Below are positions 15,555 through 24,665 of a stretch of DNA of 58,405 nt, one piece after another. The stretch is from positions 1 through 58,405 of the forward strand of contig NZ_JAHKQA010000082.1 of assembly GCF_018860705.1 (NCBI RefSeq), read 5' to 3'. Position 1 is the stretch's first letter, and each line of letters opens with the position of its first letter. Source of the DNA: Citreicella sp. C3M06 (GTDB lineage: Bacteria; Pseudomonadota; Alphaproteobacteria; Rhodobacterales; Rhodobacteraceae). The position numbers and the translations under genes are program-made. The notes below the pieces were generated by a model that searched no databases, had not been told where the DNA came from, and saw nothing but the letters and a program-made list of their open reading frames with translations.

Positions 15555-17321
15555 ATGGCCAACAGGACACGGGATCAGATCTTGCGACCACGACGACAGG
15601 GCCCGCTTGGCTGGCGGGTACGGATTGCGCTTGTGGTTCTGGTGGTTTTCGCTGTGGCGACGATCTGGGTCACCAACCTGACGCTGACCGACCGGTTCAC
15701 CGAATCCACCCGCAACCGGTCCGAATTGCGGCTGGCGCTGTATTCCGGCAACCTGTTGTCGGAACTGCGCCGCAACGCCATCGTGCCGCAGCTGCTAGCG
15801 CGGGATCCGGCGCTGATCGGGGCGCTCAATTCCTCTGATTTCAGCCAGTCCACCCAGAGGCTGATCTCGTATATCGACGAGATCGGCGCGGCATCGCTGA
15901 TGCTGCTTGACCGCGACGGGCGCACGGTGGCCGCGACCGACCGCAACCGGCTGGGCGAACAGCACCGCAACCTGCCGCATTTTGTCGATGCGCTGCGCTC
16001 GAACACCACGGTGTTCACCACGCAGGCGCGCGAGGCGGGGGGCTACAGCTTTACCTACAGCCGCCGCGTCGAAAGCATGAACAGCACCGTCGGGGTGATC
16101 GTCGTCGAGGTGGATCTTGCCAAGTTCGAACGCGCTTGGGCGGGGATTTCCGACGCGGTGGCGGTGCTCGACAGTTCTGGCACCATCGTGCTGGCGACCG
16201 AACCGCGCTGGCGCGGCCGCACCATGGACGAGGCGCTGGAACGTCAATCTCCCGAAAGCGCCATCGAACGCGCGATAAAGGCCACCGCCGACTGGACGGC
16301 GCTGCCGCCCGATGCCTATCTGCGCGGCGAAGCGGTGATGCGCGTCGACGGGCGCATCCCGTTCCGCGGCTGGACCATGTCGACCTTCACCACCTATTCC
16401 TCGGTGCGCGAGCGGGTCAACGCGGTGCTTGCGCTGGAAATCATGGGCTTTGCGCTGCTGGCGGCCTTGGCATTTTACGCGCTCAGCCGCCGCACGGCGC
16501 TGCGCATGGCGCTGTTCCAGCGTGAATCGCTTGAACTGCGCCGCCTGAACGCACGGCTTCAACGGGAAATCGCCGAGCGCGAGAAGGTGCAGCAAAGCCT
16601 CGCCTCGGCAGAGCAGACGCTGGAACAAAGCTCCAAGCTGGCCGCGCTTGGCGAGATGTCGGCGGCTGTCAGCCATGAGCTGAACCAGCCGCTGGCGGCG
16701 ATGAAGACCTATCTGGCGGGGGCGCGGCTGCTGCTGCGTCGCAACCGCCCCGACGAGGCGATGACCGCCTTTCACCGCATCGACGATCTGATCGAACGCA
16801 TGGGGGCGATCACCCGGCAGCTGAAATCCTATGCCCGCAAGGGGCAGGACGGGCTAACCCCGGTCGATATGGCCGGGGCGCTGGCCTCGGCGATGTCGAT
16901 GATGGAACCGCAGCTCAAGGCGCGCCGGATGCGGATCTCGAAGATCCTGCCGGTGGAGTCCGTGCGGGTCATGGGCGATCAGATGCGCATCGAACAGGTT
17001 CTGGTGAACCTCTTGCGCAATGCCATCGACGCCACCAAATCCGAAGCACAGCCCGAGATCGAGATCATTCTTGCGGGCGGCGAAACGGCGGTGCTCTCGG
17101 TGCGCGACAATGGACACGGGATCGAGGATTTCGACAAGCTCTTCGAACCCTTCTACACCACGAAACAACCCGGCGACGGCACCGGCCTTGGCCTTGCGAT
17201 CAGCTCGGGGATCGTCGCGGATCTGGGCGGCCGGCTCACGGCGCGGAACGGATCCGAAGGCGGTGCGGTTTTCGAAATGCAACTTCCCATCCTGAACGAC
17301 GGGGCCCAGGCGGCGGAATGA
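15555..17321 (+). CDS. dctB: DctB-type C4-dicarboxylate sensor histidine kinase
   Basis: The 588-residue membrane kinase has a first membrane helix at about residues 18-40 (VRIALVVLVVFAVATIWVTNLTL), a large periplasmic PAS/CACHE double sensor domain to about 290, and a second helix (VLALEIMGFALLAALAFYAL). A coiled coil (LNARLQREIAEREKVQQSLASAEQTLEQS) leads to the H-box ALGEMSAAVSHELNQPLAAMKTYL and an ATPase domain with NLLRNAIDAT, VRDNGHGIED and GTGLGLAIS. The layout is that of DctB, which senses C4-dicarboxylates. The ATG at 15555 is the nearest one giving a short basic N-terminus. It is followed by its regulator gene 40 bases on; no TRAP or DctA transporter gene is in the window. Confidence 0.88.
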   Translation: MANRTRDQILRPRRQGPLGWRVRIALVVLVVFAVATIWVTNLTLTDRFTESTRNRSELRLALYSGNLLSELRRNAIVPQLLARDPALIGALNSSDFSQSTQRLISYIDEIGAASLMLLDRDGRTVAATDRNRLGEQHRNLPHFVDALRSNTTVFTTQAREAGGYSFTYSRRVESMNSTVGVIVVEVDLAKFERAWAGISDAVAVLDSSGTIVLATEPRWRGRTMDEALERQSPESAIERAIKATADWTALPPDAYLRGEAVMRVDGRIPFRGWTMSTFTTYSSVRERVNAVLALEIMGFALLAALAFYALSRRTALRMALFQRESLELRRLNARLQREIAEREKVQQSLASAEQTLEQSSKLAALGEMSAAVSHELNQPLAAMKTYLAGARLLLRRNRPDEAMTAFHRIDDLIERMGAITRQLKSYARKGQDGLTPVDMAGALASAMSMMEPQLKARRMRISKILPVESVRVMGDQMRIEQVLVNLLRNAIDATKSEAQPEIEIILAGGETAVLSVRDNGHGIEDFDKLFEPFYTTKQPGDGTGLGLAISSGIVADLGGRLTARNGSEGGAVFEMQLPILNDGAQAAE

Positions 17322-17361
17322 GCCGCCCCCCGCAACAGGCAGAGAAAGGCGACGACGCAGA

Positions 17362-18696
17362 ATGACCAAGGCCATGAAGATTGCCATCGTCGATGACGAA
17401 AAGGACATGCGACAGTCGATCAGCCAGTGGCTGGCGCTGTCGGGCTATGACACCGAAACCTTTGCCAGCGCCGAGGAAGCGCTTGGCGCGCTGGGGTCGG
17501 ATTATCCGGGAATCGTGATTTCCGATATCAAGATGCCCGGAATGGATGGCATCCAGTTCCTGCGCAAGCTGATGGGCAGTGACAGCGCGCTGCCGGTGAT
17601 CATGATCACCGGCCACGGCGATGTGCCGATGGCGGTCGAGGCCATGCGCATCGGCGCTTTCGATTTCCTTGAAAAGCCGTTCAACCCGGACCGCATGTCG
17701 GAACTGGCGAAAAAGGCGACCAATGCGCGGCGGCTGACGCTCGACAACCGTGCCCTGCGGCGCGAATTGTCCGACGGCAGCCAGATGATGAGCAAGCTGA
17801 TCGGGCAAAGCGGCGCGATGGAGCGGCTGCGCGAGGATGTGCTCGACCTTGGGCAGGCGGATGGCCACGTGCTGATCGAGGGCGAAACCGGCACCGGCAA
17901 GACCCTGATCGCCCATGCGCTGCACGCGGTGGGCAGCCGGGCGGGCAAGAAATTCGTGCTGATCTCCTGCGCGGCGATGGACGAGGACGCGCTGACGCGC
18001 CGCCTCTTCGGGCCGATGCAGGACGATGACAGCCGCCTTCCGGCGATGGAAGAGGCGCGCAATGGCACGCTGGTGCTAGAGGATATCGAATCGCTGTCCG
18101 ACAGCGCGCAGGCGCGGCTGCTCTCGGCGATCAACGATCAGGGCACGCCGCCCGAAACCCGCATCGTGGCGATCTGCAATCTTCAGGACGAGGGGCGCAC
18201 CTGCGAAAACGCCCTGCGCCCGGATCTGTATTTCCGCCTTGCGGCGCTGAAGATCACCGTGCCGCCGCTGCGGGCGCGCGGCGAGGACATCCTGACGTTG
18301 TTCACCCGGTTCACCGAAGGCTATTCCGACGAATACGGCTGCGACGCGCCGCAGGTCAGCGCGCAGGAGGCGGCGCAGCTGCTTCAGGCGCCTTGGCCGG
18401 GCAACGTGCGCCAGCTGATCAATCTGGCCGAGCGCGCGGTGCTGCAATCGCGGCGCGGGCAGGGCACCATTGCCTCGCTGCTGATGAACGATCACGACGA
18501 CATGCAGCCGGTGATGACCATCGAGGGCAAGCCGCTCAAGGAATATGTCGAGGCCTTTGAACGGATGCTGATCGACAACACCATGCGGCGGCACAAGGGC
18601 TCGATCTCGGCGGTGATGGATGAATTGTGCCTGCCGCGCCGGACGCTCAACGAGAAGATGGCGAAATACGCGCTGCAGCGGGCCGATTACCTGTGA
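17362..18696 (+). CDS. dctD: DctD-type response regulator lacking the GAFTGA motif
   Basis: The 444-residue protein has a receiver domain (phospho-acceptor Asp in ISDIKMPGMDG, about residue 53), an AAA+ domain with Walker A GETGTGKTLIAHALH (about 174) and Walker B GTLVLEDIESL, an arginine-finger region (RPDLYFRLAALKI), and a Fis-type C-terminal HTH (GSISAVMDELCLPRRTLNEKM). Where sigma54 activators carry LFGHEKGAFTGA, this one reads LFGPMQDDDSRLP, so the sigma54-contacting loop is missing. Rhodobacter capsulatus NtrC is a known example of such a protein working with sigma70, so this DctD probably does not use RpoN. An alternative start at 17374 is possible. Confidence 0.88.
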   Translation: MTKAMKIAIVDDEKDMRQSISQWLALSGYDTETFASAEEALGALGSDYPGIVISDIKMPGMDGIQFLRKLMGSDSALPVIMITGHGDVPMAVEAMRIGAFDFLEKPFNPDRMSELAKKATNARRLTLDNRALRRELSDGSQMMSKLIGQSGAMERLREDVLDLGQADGHVLIEGETGTGKTLIAHALHAVGSRAGKKFVLISCAAMDEDALTRRLFGPMQDDDSRLPAMEEARNGTLVLEDIESLSDSAQARLLSAINDQGTPPETRIVAICNLQDEGRTCENALRPDLYFRLAALKITVPPLRARGEDILTLFTRFTEGYSDEYGCDAPQVSAQEAAQLLQAPWPGNVRQLINLAERAVLQSRRGQGTIASLLMNDHDDMQPVMTIEGKPLKEYVEAFERMLIDNTMRRHKGSISAVMDELCLPRRTLNEKMAKYALQRADYL

Positions 18697-18798
18697 TCCG
18701 GGGCCGGGCGCGCGGCGCCCGGCTTTGCAGACGACGGCAAGATGGGGCGAGCCCGCCCGGTTCGGCCCGGATAAGCTGTCGGCGGCGCACTCCATCAT

Positions 18799-18835
18799 CA
18801 AAACAGCGGCGGCGGCGCATGTCGCACCGCCGCCG
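18799..18835 (-). terminator. Likely terminator between convergent dctD and futA-type gene
   Basis: The 9-bp inverted repeat CGGCGGCGG (18807-18815) and CCGCCGCCG (18827-18835) has an 11-base loop. On the minus strand it is followed by CTGTTTT, on the plus strand by AAAA. It lies 110-140 bases beyond dctD and 90 bases beyond the iron-binding protein gene, so it may serve both. Confidence 0.55.
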
Positions 18836-18924
18836 AAAATCGGTCTTAACGCTTTCGCCGTGGGGCGGTGGCGCGGACAGTCCTCAGACTGCCGACGCCG
18901 GTCCGCCCATTCGCGACGGGATCG

Positions 18925-19926
18925 TCAGCCGTCGTAATCAACCTCTTCGATGAGGCGCAGCGCGTCGGCCCGACGATCGGCCAGCGCCATCAGGTTGACC
19001 GGGTCGGCCTCATAGCTGCCCCAGCTTTTCACCAGATCATCCGCTTCGGAGCCCGGCGCAACGGGGTATTCAAAGTTGGCGTGGGCATAGATCTCCTGCG
19101 CCTCGGGCGAGGTCAGGAATTCCATCATCTTCAGGGCGTTGTCGCGATTGGGCGCGGATTTGGTCATCGCAACGCCCGAGATGTTCTCGTGGGTGCCGCC
19201 ATCCTCGAAGACGGGGAACAGCACGTTGACCGCCTCGGCCCATTCCTTCTGCTCGTCATCGGACAGCATCTGGCCCATGTAATAGGTGTTGCCAAGCGCG
19301 ATGTCGCATTCGCCGGACCAGATCGCTTTGACCTGCGCCCGGTCATTGCCTTGCGGCTTGCGGGCGAGGTTCGCCTTCAGCCCTTCGAGCCATGCCTTGG
19401 TGGTCTCTTCGTCGTGATGGTAGAGATGCGCGGCCGCCAGAGCGACGTTATACGGGTGGGTGCCGGACCGGGTGCACAGCCGTCCGCGCCACTTCGGATC
19501 GGCGAGATCCTCATAGCTCGTCACCTCGGAAGGATCGACGCGATCCTTGCTGGCATAGACGATGCGGGCGCGGGTGGTCAGGCCCCACCAGCTGCCATCG
19601 GGGGCGTGATACTGCGCCGGAACATTGGCTTCGAGCACCGGGCTGGTGACCGGCTGGGTGACACCAGCGTGGACGATCGCCGCCAGTCGCGACACGTCGA
19701 CCGTGAACACCAGATCCGCCGGCGAGCGATCGCCCTCGGCCTGAAGCCGTTCGACCATGCCGTCGCTCAGATAGGCGACGTTGACCTCGATGCCGGTCGC
19801 CTTGGTGAAGGCCTCGGTCAGCGGTGCAAGCAGTTCAGGCTGGCGGTAGGAATACAGGTTCACCTCAGCGGCCAGCGCAGGCTGGGCCGCCGCAAGCAGG
19901 GCGATGACGGGGAGGGCTTTTTGCAT
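18925..19926 (-). CDS. Fe(3+) ABC transporter substrate-binding protein (FutA/AfuA-like)
   Basis: The 333-residue periplasmic protein starts with a Sec signal (MQKALPVIALLAAAQPALAAEVNLYSYRQPELL, cut after about residue 19). The mature part shows the ferric-binding protein pattern: NLYSYRQPELLAPL, FTVDVSRLAAIVHAGVTQPV, CTRSGTHPYNVALAAAHL and a tyrosine-rich GNTYYMGQM, the usual ferric ligands. The start at 19926 gives a clean signal peptide; a longer frame upstream would run into mazG. No permease or ATPase gene adjoins it, so it must serve a transporter encoded elsewhere. It may be iron-regulated, but no clear operator was seen. Confidence 0.92.
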   Translation of the reverse strand: MQKALPVIALLAAAQPALAAEVNLYSYRQPELLAPLTEAFTKATGIEVNVAYLSDGMVERLQAEGDRSPADLVFTVDVSRLAAIVHAGVTQPVTSPVLEANVPAQYHAPDGSWWGLTTRARIVYASKDRVDPSEVTSYEDLADPKWRGRLCTRSGTHPYNVALAAAHLYHHDEETTKAWLEGLKANLARKPQGNDRAQVKAIWSGECDIALGNTYYMGQMLSDDEQKEWAEAVNVLFPVFEDGGTHENISGVAMTKSAPNRDNALKMMEFLTSPEAQEIYAHANFEYPVAPGSEADDLVKSWGSYEADPVNLMALADRRADALRLIEEVDYDG

Positions 19927-20008
19927 CGAGTCGACTCCGGGTCTGCGTAAAAACATGGCACGGTTAAAGCCTGACAAAAAAGATCGGGTCAAGTCGTGTC
20001 GTGAAAAA

Positions 20009-20821
20009 TCACAGCTTCGCGCTTTTCTCAAGCCGCTTGGCGGCGTCCCACAACCCATCCATTTCCGCCAGCGTGCTGTCCTCGGGGCGGCGCCCCTCGG
20101 CGGCCAGCGCGGCTTCGATATGACCAAAGCGGCGGGTGAATTTGGCATTGGCGGCGCGCAGGGCTGCCTCGGGGTCGATGTCGAGATGGCGGGCAAGGTT
20201 GGCCATCACGAACAGCAGATCGCCGAATTCCTCGGCGCGGTGGTCGGGATCGGTGGCCTCGCGCAGCTCTTGCGCCTCTTCAATCACCTTGTCGATGACC
20301 TCGTCGGTGGACGGCCAGTCGAACCCGACCCGCGCCGCGCGCTTTTGCAGCTTCACCGCGCGCAGCAGGGCCGGAAGCCCCATCGCCACCCCGTCAAGCA
20401 CGCCGCGTTCCGCCTTGGCGGCGCGCTCGGCGGCTTTGATGGTTTCCCAGTCGGCGGTCTGCTGCTCGGGGGTCTTGTCGTTGGATTCCTCGCCAAAGAC
20501 ATGCGGATGGCGTGCCACCATCTTGTCGGACATGGTGTTGGCCACGTCGTCGATATCAAACAATCCGCGCTCTGTGGCCATTTGGGCATGGAACACCGAC
20601 TGGAACAGCAGATCGCCCAATTCGCCCTTCAGCTCGTCCCAAGCTTCGCGCTCGATGGCATCGGCGACCTCATAGGCCTCTTCGATGGTATATGGCGCGA
20701 TGCTGGCGAAATCCTGCTCTAGATCCCACGGGCAACCAGTCTGCGGGTCGCGCAGCCGCCGCATGATTTCAACCAGCCGCGGCATGCCGCCCTTTGGATC
20801 GTGAACCAGATCGTCGCTCAT
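20009..20821 (-). CDS. mazG: Nucleoside triphosphate pyrophosphohydrolase MazG
   Basis: The 270-residue protein has two MazG domains. The first includes LRDPQTGCPWDLEQDFASIAPYTIEEAYEVADAI with the EExxE-type metal site; the second includes EEFGDLLFVMANLARHLDIDPEAAL. The enzyme hydrolyses NTPs to NMP and pyrophosphate, cleaning the nucleotide pool. The length is typical. It is divergent from the amidohydrolase gene, with 63 bases between starts. Confidence 0.95.
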   Translation of the reverse strand: MSDDLVHDPKGGMPRLVEIMRRLRDPQTGCPWDLEQDFASIAPYTIEEAYEVADAIEREAWDELKGELGDLLFQSVFHAQMATERGLFDIDDVANTMSDKMVARHPHVFGEESNDKTPEQQTADWETIKAAERAAKAERGVLDGVAMGLPALLRAVKLQKRAARVGFDWPSTDEVIDKVIEEAQELREATDPDHRAEEFGDLLFVMANLARHLDIDPEAALRAANAKFTRRFGHIEAALAAEGRRPEDSTLAEMDGLWDAAKRLEKSAKL

Positions 20822-20884
20822 GGACTTCCCCCGTGTTTCGGTATTGTGTTCAGTCCTGCGTCACGACAGCCACGGAGTCCACCC

Positions 20885-22045
20885 ATGCCCATCATCAACC
20901 GCATCGCCGAATATGCCGCCGAGATGACGGGCTGGCGGCAGCACCTGCACCGCAACCCCGAGCTGAGCCTCGATTGCCATGAAACCGCGCGCTTCGTGGT
21001 GAGCAAGCTGCGCGAGTTCGGCATTTCGCACATTCACGAAGGCATCGCGCAAAGCGGTGTCGTGGCGATCATCGACGGGCAGGGCGCGGGGCCGGTGACC
21101 GGCCTGCGCGCCGATATGGATGCGCTGCCCATGGAGGAGGAAACCGGCGCGGATTATCGCTCGCAGGTGCCAGGCAAGATGCATGCCTGCGGCCATGACG
21201 GCCACACCGCTATGCTGCTGGGCGCGGCGAAATACCTTGCCGAAACGCGCCGCTTCAGCGGCAAGGTGGCGCTGATCTTTCAGCCCGCCGAGGAAACCAT
21301 CGGCGGCGGGCGCATCATGGTCGAAGAGGGCATCATGGAGCGTTTCGGCATCGAAGAGGTCTATGCGCTGCACACCGATCCGGCGCGCCCGCTGGGCTGT
21401 TTCTCGACCCGGCCCGGCCCGTTGATGGCGGCGGTCGACGATTTCGAACTGGTGTTGACCGGGCGCGGCGGCCATGCGGCGCATCCGGATGCCTGCATCG
21501 ACCCGGTGCCCTGCGCGCTGGCCATCGGGCAGGCGTTGCAGACGGTGGTTTCGCGCAACACCGACCCGCTGCAATCCTTGGTGGTGTCGCTGACGGTGAT
21601 CCAGACCGGCTCTGCCAGCAATGTCATTCCTGAAACCGCGCGGCTGGCCGGCACCGTGCGCAGCTTTGATCCGGCCATTCGCGACATGGCCGAACGCCGC
21701 ATCCGCGAGATCGTCGACGGGCAGGCGCAAGCCTATGGTGTGAGCGCGCAGCTCGATTATCTGCGCAGCTACCCGCCAACCATCAACCACGCGGCGCAGA
21801 CCCGCTTTGCCGCCGATGTTGCGCGGGAAATCTCGCCCGATGTGACCGAAGAGGCGGTGCCCTCGATGGGGGCCGAGGATTTCTCGTATATGCTCGAGGC
21901 GCGCCCCGGTGCGTTCCTGTATCTCGGTCAGGGCGTCGGCCCGTTCTGTCATCACCCGAAGTTCGATTTCAACGACGAGGCCGCGCCGATGGGCGCCAGC
22001 TTCTTTGCGCGGCTGATCGAAACGCGCCAGCCGTTGAACGTTTGA
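20885..22045 (+). CDS. M20 family amidohydrolase (hippurate hydrolase/N-acyl amino acid hydrolase type)
   Basis: The 386-residue metallopeptidase-fold enzyme has family motifs WRQHLHRNPELSLDCHETARFV, RADMDALPMEEETGADYRS, MHACGHDGHTAMLLGAA, a lid/dimer domain after GGHAAHPDACIDP, and the C-terminal GAEDFSYMLEARPGAFLYLG. It probably cleaves an N-acyl group from an amino acid or related compound in the cytoplasm; the exact substrate is not evident. The start at 20885 gives the usual N-terminus. An agmatinase-family gene follows after 39 bases, suggesting a joint role in amide/amidine nitrogen use. Confidence 0.92.
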   Translation: MPIINRIAEYAAEMTGWRQHLHRNPELSLDCHETARFVVSKLREFGISHIHEGIAQSGVVAIIDGQGAGPVTGLRADMDALPMEEETGADYRSQVPGKMHACGHDGHTAMLLGAAKYLAETRRFSGKVALIFQPAEETIGGGRIMVEEGIMERFGIEEVYALHTDPARPLGCFSTRPGPLMAAVDDFELVLTGRGGHAAHPDACIDPVPCALAIGQALQTVVSRNTDPLQSLVVSLTVIQTGSASNVIPETARLAGTVRSFDPAIRDMAERRIREIVDGQAQAYGVSAQLDYLRSYPPTINHAAQTRFAADVAREISPDVTEEAVPSMGAEDFSYMLEARPGAFLYLGQGVGPFCHHPKFDFNDEAAPMGASFFARLIETRQPLNV

Positions 22046-22084
22046 AAACCCAGCAAGACCAAAGACCTGAAAGGACAAGCTGAT

Positions 22085-23053
22085 ATGGCACTCGAAGACG
22101 CCAAGACCCAGATCGACCATGCTTTCACCCGCGACGACCTCAAGGGGCCAAGCTTCGAGAACGTGTTTGGTGGCGCCATGTCCTTTTTGCGGCGCAAATA
22201 CACCAAGGATCTGCAAGGCGTCGATGTGGCGGTGACCGGCGTGCCCTTCGATCAGGCGGTGACCAATCGCACCGGCACGCGGCTGGGCCCGCGGGCGATC
22301 CGCGAGGCATCACTGCTGCAACCTTGCGATGCGCCATATGGCTGGGGCTATGACGTTCTGTCGGAATTCGCGATTGCCGATTACGGCGATCTTGCCTTTG
22401 ATTACGCCAATGTACCGGCTTTTCCTGAAACGTTGTATGAACACGTGGCCGGCATTCTCGACGCCGGGGCGGCCTGCATCACGCTGGGCGGCGATCATTC
22501 GATCACCCTGCCGATACTCAAGGCACATGCCGAGAAATACGGCCCGTTGAGCGTGATTCAGGTCGATGCCCATAGCGACACATGGGCCGATGACGATTTC
22601 TCGCGGATCGACCATGGCACGTTCATGTATAAGGCGGTGAAGCTGGGCTACGTCGACCCGACACGCTCGGTGCAGATCGGCATTCGCACCGACAATCCCG
22701 ACACGCTGGGCTTTCACATTCTGGATGCCCGCGAGGTGCACCGCGAGGGCCCCGAGACCATCGCCGCCCGCGTGCGCGACATTGTCGAGCGCCACCCGGT
22801 CTACCTGACCTTCGATATCGACGGGCTGGACCCGGCCTTTGCCCCCGGCACCGGCACACCGGTCTGGGGCGGGCTGAGCAGCCATCAGGCCGCGGTGATG
22901 TTGCGCGAGCTGGCGGGGATCAACCTCAAGGGCGGCGACGTGGTCGAGGTCTCTCCGCCGTTCGACACCACCGGCGCCACGGCGATCGCGGCGGCGCATG
23001 TGGCGACAGAGCTGCTCTGCCTCTGGGGTTGGACCCGTCGCAGCGCGGGCTGA
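22085..23053 (+). CDS. speB: Agmatinase/arginase-family ureohydrolase
   Basis: The 322-residue enzyme has the binuclear manganese motifs of ureohydrolases: LGGDHSITLP, VIQVDAHSDTW and TFDIDGLDPAFAPGTGTPVWGG. The last (GTPVxGGL) is typical of agmatinases, which release urea from agmatine to give putrescine, though guanidinobutyrase or related activity is possible. A ribosome site (AAAGGA) lies about 10 bases before the ATG. It is in a likely operon with the M20 amidohydrolase just upstream. Confidence 0.88.
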   Translation: MALEDAKTQIDHAFTRDDLKGPSFENVFGGAMSFLRRKYTKDLQGVDVAVTGVPFDQAVTNRTGTRLGPRAIREASLLQPCDAPYGWGYDVLSEFAIADYGDLAFDYANVPAFPETLYEHVAGILDAGAACITLGGDHSITLPILKAHAEKYGPLSVIQVDAHSDTWADDDFSRIDHGTFMYKAVKLGYVDPTRSVQIGIRTDNPDTLGFHILDAREVHREGPETIAARVRDIVERHPVYLTFDIDGLDPAFAPGTGTPVWGGLSSHQAAVMLRELAGINLKGGDVVEVSPPFDTTGATAIAAAHVATELLCLWGWTRRSAG

Positions 23054-23160
23054 CACTTTTAGGCGATTTGTCGCGGATCAGAGTGGATCGGCCTTTTCCT
23101 GCCACCGGGAATCGTGAAAACAGGGGGCAGCCCGCGTCGACCTGTTGAAAGGAATGCCCT

Positions 23161-23571
23161 TTGCGGATCATCTTCTGGCTCGTGTTGCTTGCCATCATCG
23201 GCGGACTTGCGTGGATCAGGCTTGCCCCGTCGGACCCGGCGGTCTGGCATGTCGATCCGCAGGTTACCGCCGATCAGGATCTGGCCTCTGGGGTGCGTCG
23301 CCGCCTACCGGGCTCCGAGACGACCTTGCGCGCGCTGCACGGCATCATCCTGCAAACCCCGCGCACCGAAGTGGTGGCGGGCGATCCGTCAGAGGGGCGG
23401 GTGACCTATGTCACCCGCTCGCTGTGGATGGGCTTTCCCGATTACACCACGATCCAGCTCGAAGACGGCTCGGTCGAGATCTACGCCCGGCTGCGCTTTG
23501 GCCAGTCCGATCAGGGGGTGAACCGGGCGCGGGTGCTTGGCTGGATGAACGCGCTGAACGCGCAGGACTGA
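23161..23571 (+). CDS. DUF1499-type small membrane-anchored protein
   Basis: The 136-residue protein has one N-terminal membrane segment ([19 protein letters not shown]), followed by a domain ending [32 protein letters not shown], the pattern of DUF1499 proteins. Function is not established. The start is TTG at 23161, supported by AAAGGA 9-10 bases upstream; there is no ATG before the membrane segment in frame. It precedes prfA by 44 bases. Confidence 0.75.
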   Translation: MRIIFWLVLLAIIGGLAWIRLAPSDPAVWHVDPQVTADQDLASGVRRRLPGSETTLRALHGIILQTPRTEVVAGDPSEGRVTYVTRSLWMGFPDYTTIQLEDGSVEIYARLRFGQSDQGVNRARVLGWMNALNAQD

Positions 23572-23615
23572 TCGCGCCCCTTGACCGCCCCTCGGGGATC
23601 GGGAAAAGAGGGCGC

Positions 23616-24665
23616 ATGATCCCCTCAGACCGCCTTCGGCAAATCCAGGACCGTTTCGAATATCTCGAGGCCCGCATGGCACAGGGCGGCGGCGATATTG
23701 CCGCGCTTGGCCGCGAATATGCCGAGCTGCGCCCGGTGGTCGCGCAGATCGCCGAATGGGACCGGCTTCAGGCCGATCTGACCGAAGCGCAGGCCATGCT
23801 GTCCGATCCCGAAATGAAGGCGCTGGCCGAAGAAGAGCTGCCCAGCCTGCGCGCCCGTCTGCCTGAGGCGGAAAAGGCGCTGCAACTGGCGCTGCTGCCG
23901 CGCGATGCCGCCGATGGACGCCCGGCGATCCTTGAAATCCGCCCCGGCACCGGCGGCGAAGAAGCGGCGCTGTTCGCGGGCGATCTGGCGCGAATGTACC
24001 AGCGCTATTGCGACACGCGCGGCTGGCGCTGGGAAGTGATCGAGGAAGCCCCGACCGAGCTTGGCGGCCTGCGGGAACTGGTGGTGCGCATCGAGGGCGA
24101 GGGCGTGTTCGCCCGGCTCAAGTACGAATCCGGCGTGCATCGGGTGCAGCGCGTGCCCGAAACCGAATCCGGCGGGCGCATTCATACCTCGGCGGCGACG
24201 GTGGCGGTACTGCCCGAGGCCGAGGCCGTGGATATCGACATCGCGCCCGGCGACATCCGCATCGACACCATGCGCAGCTCTGGCGCAGGCGGGCAGCACG
24301 TCAACACCACCGATTCCGCCGTGCGCATCACCCATATCCCGACGGGCATCGTGGTCACGAGCTCGGAGAAATCCCAGCACCGCAACCGCGAGATCGCGAT
24401 GAACGTGCTGCGCGCCCGGCTGTTCGACGCCGAGCGGCAAAAGGCGGCCGACTCGCGCGCCTCGGATCGCAAATCGCAGGTTGGCAGCGGCGATCGCTCG
24501 GAGCGCATCCGCACCTACAATTTTCCGCAGGGCCGGATGACCGATCACCGCATCGGGCTGACGCTGTATCGGCTCGAGGCGATTCTGGGCGGCGATCTCG
24601 ACGAGATCGTTGATGCGCTGACCGCCGATGCGCAGGCGGCGCTGCTGGCCGAGATGGGCGCGTGA
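23616..24665 (+). CDS. prfA: Peptide chain release factor 1
   Basis: The 349-residue factor ends translation at UAA and UAG. It has the GGQ motif in [18 protein letters not shown] (about residue 228), the codon-recognition stretch in domain 2 (region [13 protein letters not shown] upstream of it) and the N-terminal helical hairpin. The ATG at 23616 gives the usual [21 protein letters not shown] start. Its stop overlaps the GTG start of prmC, the enzyme that methylates its GGQ glutamine. Confidence 0.97.
   Translation: MIPSDRLRQIQDRFEYLEARMAQGGGDIAALGREYAELRPVVAQIAEWDRLQADLTEAQAMLSDPEMKALAEEELPSLRARLPEAEKALQLALLPRDAADGRPAILEIRPGTGGEEAALFAGDLARMYQRYCDTRGWRWEVIEEAPTELGGLRELVVRIEGEGVFARLKYESGVHRVQRVPETESGGRIHTSAATVAVLPEAEAVDIDIAPGDIRIDTMRSSGAGGQHVNTTDSAVRITHIPTGIVVTSSEKSQHRNREIAMNVLRARLFDAERQKAADSRASDRKSQVGSGDRSERIRTYNFPQGRMTDHRIGLTLYRLEAILGGDLDEIVDALTADAQAALLAEMGA

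Noticed and set aside
18868-19950. 360-codon plus-strand frame antisense to the ferric-binding protein gene
   Set aside because: The minus strand encodes a full binding protein with signal peptide; the plus frame is its shadow.
19927-20008. Sigma70 promoter (TTGACC ... CTTTAA) before the ferric-binding gene
   Set aside because: The -35 is good but the -10 matches the consensus at only two positions, so it is not called.
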